From NCBI RefSeq assembly GCF_900115115.1, contig NZ_FOVI01000002.1, positions 204,705 to 268,704 on the forward strand: a stretch of DNA of 64,000 nucleotides, given 5' to 3'. Below the pieces are notes generated by a model. It saw only the letters and a list, made by a program, of their open reading frames with translations, made no database searches and was not told the origin of the DNA. This document shows, piece by piece, positions 61,341 to 64,000 of this stretch. The stretch comes from Paenimyroides ummariense (GTDB lineage: Bacteria; Bacteroidota; Bacteroidia; Flavobacteriales; Flavobacteriaceae). Position numbers and translations under genes: made by a program. Numbering within the stretch: the first letter of the stretch is position 1; each line of letters opens with the position of its first letter.

Positions 61341-63107
61341 ATGTCTGAACAAACACAAAACGCAAAAGAATTCTTAGACACTTTCAACTGGGAAAGTTAC
61401 GAAAACGGTATTGACGCAGTAGATGCTCAAAACTTACAAGAATTCGAAGATTTAGTAGAAAAAACTTTTATCTCAACTGGTGAAGAAGAAGTTGTAGAAG
61501 GTGTAGTAGTAAGAATCACAGACAGAGATGCAATCGTTGATATCAACGCTAAATCTGAAGGTGTTATTTCTTTAAACGAATTCCGTTACAATCCTAACTT
61601 AAAAGTTGGTGATAAAGTAGAAGTTTTAATCGACGTTCGCGAAGATAAAAACGGTCAATTAGTATTATCTCACCGTAAAGCTCGTACAATCAAGGCTTGG
61701 GATCGCGTTATCGCAGCTCATGATACAGGTGAAATCGTTAACGGTTTTGTTAAATGTAGAACTAAAGGTGGTATGATCGTTGACGTATTCGGTATCGAAG
61801 CATTCTTACCAGGATCTCAAATCGATGTGAAACCAATCCGCGATTACGATCAATACGTAAACAAAACTATGGAATTTAAAGTTGTTAAAATCAACCACGA
61901 ATTCAAAAACGTAGTAGTTTCTCACAAAGCATTAATCGAAGCTGATATCGAAGTTCAGAAAAAAGAGATCATCGGTCAGTTAGAAAAAGGTCAAGTATTA
62001 GAAGGTGTTGTTAAAAACATTACTTCGTACGGTGTATTCATTGATTTAGGTGGTGTTGACGGATTAATCCACATTACAGACTTATCTTGGTCTCGTATCA
62101 ACCACCCATCTGAAGTATTAGAATTAGACCAAAAATTAAACGTTGTAATCTTAGATTTCGATGACGAGAAAACACGTATCCAATTAGGTTTAAAACAATT
62201 AAACGCTCACCCTTGGGATGCTTTAGATGCTAACTTAAACGTTGGTGACAAAGTACAAGGTAAAGTAGTTGTTTTGGCTGATTACGGTGCATTCATCGAA
62301 GTTGCAGAAGGCGTAGAAGGTTTAATCCACGTTTCAGAAATGTCATGGTCAACGCATTTACGTTCAGCTCAAGATTTCGTGAAAATCGGTGATGAAGTAG
62401 AAGCAGTTATCTTAACATTAGACCGTGAAGAGCGTAAAATGTCTTTAGGTATCAAACAATTATCAAACGATCCTTGGACAGATATTACATCTAAATACCC
62501 AGTAGGTTCTAAACACACAGGTACAGTTCGTAACTTTACAAACTTTGGTGTTTTTGTTGAATTAGAAGAAGGTATCGACGGTTTAGTTTATATTTCTGAT
62601 TTATCTTGGACTAAGAAAATCAAACACCCATCAGAATTTGTTAACGTAGGTGACAAGTTAGATGTTGTTGTTTTAGAATTAGATGTTGAAGGTCGTAAAT
62701 TATCTTTAGGTCATAAGCAAACTACCGATAACCCATGGGATGCTCACGAAGCAGCTTACGGTGTAGGTACAGTTCATAACGGAACAATTGCAGACTTAAA
62801 CGATAAAGGTGCAACTGTAAACTTCGATGAAGATGTGGTGGCTTTCATCCCAACTCGTCATTTAGAGAAAGAAGACGGTAAAAAATTGAAAAAAGGCGAT
62901 ACTGCTGATTTCAAAGTTATCGAATTCAATAAAGAATTCAAAAGAGTTGTAGCATCTCACACAGCAACATTCCGTGAAGAAGAAGAGAAAAACTTCAAAG
63001 CTTCAGAAGAAAAAGCTGCTGCAAATAACGCTGCAAACGAAAAAACAACTTTAGGAGATATCGACGCTTTAGCAGAATTAAAAGCTAAAATGGAAGGTAA
63101 AAACTAA
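61341..63107 (+). CDS. rpsA: 30S ribosomal protein S1
   Basis: A 588-residue protein with six S1 (OB) domains. Repeats seen include VVRITDRDAIVDINAKSEG, VKNITSYGVFIDLGGVDGL, VVLADYGAFIEVAEGVEGL, VRNFTNFGVFVELEEGIDGL and IADLNDKGATVNFDEDVVAF; linker motifs SWSRINHPSEVL and LGLKQL. It binds mRNA on the small subunit; in Bacteroidota it helps start translation without Shine-Dalgarno sites. The C-terminus is Lys/Ala/Glu-rich. Codon use looks biased towards highly expressed genes (many GTT, GAA, TTA). Confidence 0.96.
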   Translation: MSEQTQNAKEFLDTFNWESYENGIDAVDAQNLQEFEDLVEKTFISTGEEEVVEGVVVRITDRDAIVDINAKSEGVISLNEFRYNPNLKVGDKVEVLIDVREDKNGQLVLSHRKARTIKAWDRVIAAHDTGEIVNGFVKCRTKGGMIVDVFGIEAFLPGSQIDVKPIRDYDQYVNKTMEFKVVKINHEFKNVVVSHKALIEADIEVQKKEIIGQLEKGQVLEGVVKNITSYGVFIDLGGVDGLIHITDLSWSRINHPSEVLELDQKLNVVILDFDDEKTRIQLGLKQLNAHPWDALDANLNVGDKVQGKVVVLADYGAFIEVAEGVEGLIHVSEMSWSTHLRSAQDFVKIGDEVEAVILTLDREERKMSLGIKQLSNDPWTDITSKYPVGSKHTGTVRNFTNFGVFVELEEGIDGLVYISDLSWTKKIKHPSEFVNVGDKLDVVVLELDVEGRKLSLGHKQTTDNPWDAHEAAYGVGTVHNGTIADLNDKGATVNFDEDVVAFIPTRHLEKEDGKKLKKGDTADFKVIEFNKEFKRVVASHTATFREEEEKNFKASEEKAAANNAANEKTTLGDIDALAELKAKMEGKN

Positions 63108-63129
63108 TAAGTTTTCTCTACATAAATTT

Positions 63130-63160
63130 AATCCCGTCAAACACATGGCGGGATTTTTTG
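63130..63160 (+). terminator. Terminator after rpsA
   Basis: AATCCCG at 63130-63136 pairs with CGGGATT at 63149-63155, and a T run follows to 63159. Confidence 0.85.
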
Positions 63161-63253
63161 TTTTTCGGGCGTTCCCCTTCCATTCTGTTTTAAAACAAAA
63201 TTTAAGAAAACTCACAATTCATACAAACAAACAATTGCAGTAAACAGTCGGGT

Positions 63254-63310
63254 CGGGCTATTCGCTATAAGTCCTCGCTCGTTGTGCCTCCTCACTGCGG
63301 GCTATCCGCT
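63254..63310. repeat. GC-rich CGGGCTATyCGCT repeat pair
   Basis: CGGGCTATTCGCT at 63254-63266 and CGGGCTATCCGCT at 63298-63310, 44 bases apart, in GC-rich sequence that stands out here. Similar strings occur between genes in flavobacterial genomes. Confidence 0.5.
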
Positions 63311-63423
63311 GCTATCCTTAACGCAGTTTTCGTTTAAAGTTTAAAAGTTGTAGGTTTTAAGTTTTAAGTTGTAAGTTGTAGGTTTTTTAAATCATAAAAA
63401 TAAAATTTGTGAAAATCCGTGCA

Positions 63424-63437
63424 ATCAGTGGTTAAAT
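63424..63437. repeat. ATCAGTGGTTAAAT direct repeat, copy 1
   Basis: An exact second copy is at 63597-63610. A related reversed motif occurs at 63678-63695 and at 24230-24252. Confidence 0.6.
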
Positions 63438-63494
63438 GATTTGAAGTTTAAGGTTTAAAGTTTTACGTTTCAAGTTATTTTGCTAAATCAATTG

Positions 63495-63520
63495 CCTCGA
63501 ACTTTAGTTCGAGGGTTGTT
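63495..63520. repeat. Perfect 9-bp hairpin
   Basis: CCTCGAACT at 63495-63503 pairs with AGTTCGAGG at 63506-63514; GTTGTTTTT follows. It could act as a terminator but no gene precedes it closely. Confidence 0.5.
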
Positions 63521-63596
63521 TTTAATTTTGAGTAGGCTTTAGCCAAATTTTATGTATTACAGTAAAGCCGTAAAATAAATCTGCGATAATCATTAA

Positions 63597-63610
63597 ATCA
63601 GTGGTTAAAT
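63597..63610. repeat. ATCAGTGGTTAAAT direct repeat, copy 2
   Basis: Exact copy of 63424-63437. Confidence 0.6.
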
Positions 63611-63640
63611 AAAAGAATAACCTTGGGCTTCATCCAACAT

Positions 63641-63750
63641 CCCGCACCAAGCATATAGCATCAAATATAAATAAATCATCTGTGCATCTGTGGTAAAAAG
63701 ATTACGGTTTCAGCCAGACACCCCGCACCAAACACCCCGCACTAAACACA
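63641..63750. repeat. CCCGCACCAA repeats
   Basis: CCCGCACCAA at 63641-63650, CCCCGCACCAA at 63721-63731 and CCCCGCACTAA at 63735-63745, a short repeated motif typical of flavobacterial intergenic DNA. Confidence 0.45.
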
Positions 63751-63794
63751 TATTCAGCTTCTTACAAAAAAGAATAAAAAACTTTGCAAAACCA

Positions 63795-63827
63795 TTTGCA
63801 AAGTTCAAAAAAACAGTACTATATTTG
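63795..63827 (+). promoter_or_regulatory. Upstream promoter of tRNA-Val
   Basis: TTTG at 63795-63798 and TATATTTG at 63820-63827 with 21 bases between, a full match to the phylum's promoter. Transcription would start near 63834. Confidence 0.6.
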
Positions 63828-63880
63828 CAACCGCTTTCAGAACAAGTAAAGCCACGTTCCTAGAAAAAGTAAAAAATAAA

Positions 63881-63913
63881 TTTGGATTGTATTGCAAAAG
63901 GTTTTTATCTTTG
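63881..63913 (+). promoter_or_regulatory. Proximal promoter of tRNA-Val
   Basis: TTTG at 63881-63884 and TATCTTTG at 63906-63913, again 21 bases apart; transcription would start near 63920, 13 bases before the tRNA. Confidence 0.65.
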
Positions 63914-63932
63914 CAGTCCGTTCAAAAAGAAA

Positions 63933-64000
63933 GGGCGATTAGCTCAGCTGGTTCAGAGCACCTCGTTTACACCGAGGGGGTCGGGGGTTCGAACCCCTCA
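63933..64000 (+). tRNA. tRNA-Val (UAC), cut by the window end
   Basis: The acceptor strand GGGCGAT starts at 63933, followed by T8-A9, the D arm (GCTCAGCTGGTTCAGAGC), the anticodon stem CCTCG/CGAGG with loop TTTACAC and anticodon TAC (valine), and the T arm GGGGG-TTCGAAC-CCCTC. The sequence ends at position 64000 just after the T arm, so the 3' acceptor strand is missing from the window. Confidence 0.93.

Larger units (their letters stand above)
63161..63800. other. Repeat-rich intergenic region without genes
   Basis: Between rpsA and tRNA-Val I see no credible coding frame. It holds a GC-rich CGGGCTAT repeat pair, low-complexity AAGTTT/AAGTTG strings (63337-63387, 63441-63475), a duplicated ATCAGTGGTTAAAT, a hairpin with a 9-bp stem at 63495-63514, an AGTTCGAGG/TTTAGCC region, and three CCCGCACCAA-type copies. 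It looks like an accumulation zone for interspersed non-coding repeats. Confidence 0.6.

Noticed and set aside
63161..63800. Integron-like attC array
   Set aside because: The GC-rich repeats are few and irregular, no integrase gene and no gene cassettes are seen.

Overview
The window looks like a chromosomal segment of a low-GC member of the Bacteroidota, most likely a Flavobacteriaceae species. Three things point there. Promoters carry the Bacteroidota -7 element TAnnTTTG (for example at 36780, 43882, 49971, 61212, 63820 and 63906) with little sign of Shine-Dalgarno sites. Gene content is typical of the group: PorZ with a type IX C-terminal sorting domain, the Bat aerotolerance operon, DUF4292, Omp28/TlpA/DUF6029, FeoA/FeoB with a small Cys-rich partner. 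Short palindromic and low-complexity intergenic repeats of flavobacterial style occur at several places. No rRNA, prophage or CRISPR array is visible. One intact IS982-family element is present.

Layout. 1-1.3 kb: a heptad-repeat reading frame of doubtful status, a SlyD-type FKBP isomerase and a VF530-type protein. 1.3-8.8 kb: glycosyltransferase and LpxH-like phosphatase, a secreted unknown, the SbcC/SbcD nuclease, a 52-residue basic protein, YchJ. 8.9-17.9 kb: a long minus-strand run with two DUF2059-like secreted proteins, an ALDH7 dehydrogenase, 3-hydroxyanthranilate dioxygenase, an EnvC-like LytM protein, a DUF4292 lipoprotein, a sugar nucleotidyltransferase, dUTPase, a polysaccharide flippase and a DUF3298 lipoprotein. 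18-24.2 kb (plus): cystathionine gamma-synthase/lyase, GT2 plus polytopic membrane protein, PorZ-recO. 24.4-34.7 kb (minus): a succinate-semialdehyde dehydrogenase, then the Bat cluster in transcription order MoxR, DUF58, 549-residue membrane protein, BatA, BatB, BatC, BatD, BatE. 34.9-37.4 kb (plus): AlbA_2-like protein, PPP-type phosphatase, beta-barrel protein. 37.4-42.8 kb (minus): two tandem M13 metallopeptidases and an unrecognised lipoprotein/small membrane protein pair. 43-50 kb: SCO protein, FeoA-FeoB-Cys-rich protein, PhyH-like oxygenase, the IS982 insertion, and a DtxR regulator with a ZIP transporter. 50-54.7 kb: TonB-dependent receptor with a thioredoxin-like partner, a four-helix membrane protein, two overlapping RlpA proteins, a CYTH protein. 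54.7-63.1 kb: Gcr-like membrane protein, DNA polymerase IV, the Omp28/TlpA/DUF6029 group, ribosomal protein S1. After S1 come about 800 bases of repeats and then tRNA-Val, cut by the window end.

The clearest functional theme is metal handling: feoAB, ZIP, a DtxR-family regulator and a TonB receptor whose plug carries a CxxC and which is followed by a thioredoxin-like protein. The feoA and receptor promoters each carry an inverted repeat built from TAGA/TCTA arms that overlaps the -7 element, which suggests shared metal-dependent control, though the arm spacing differs. The second theme is the cell envelope (EnvC-like, RlpA pair, flippase, M13 peptidases, Bat). No convincing wholly new system was found. 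The least explained parts are the lipoprotein/64-residue pair at 41.8-42.8 kb, the GT2/membrane pair at 19.3-21.1 kb, and a small membrane-protein gene that was split by the IS982 element and can be reconstructed exactly.
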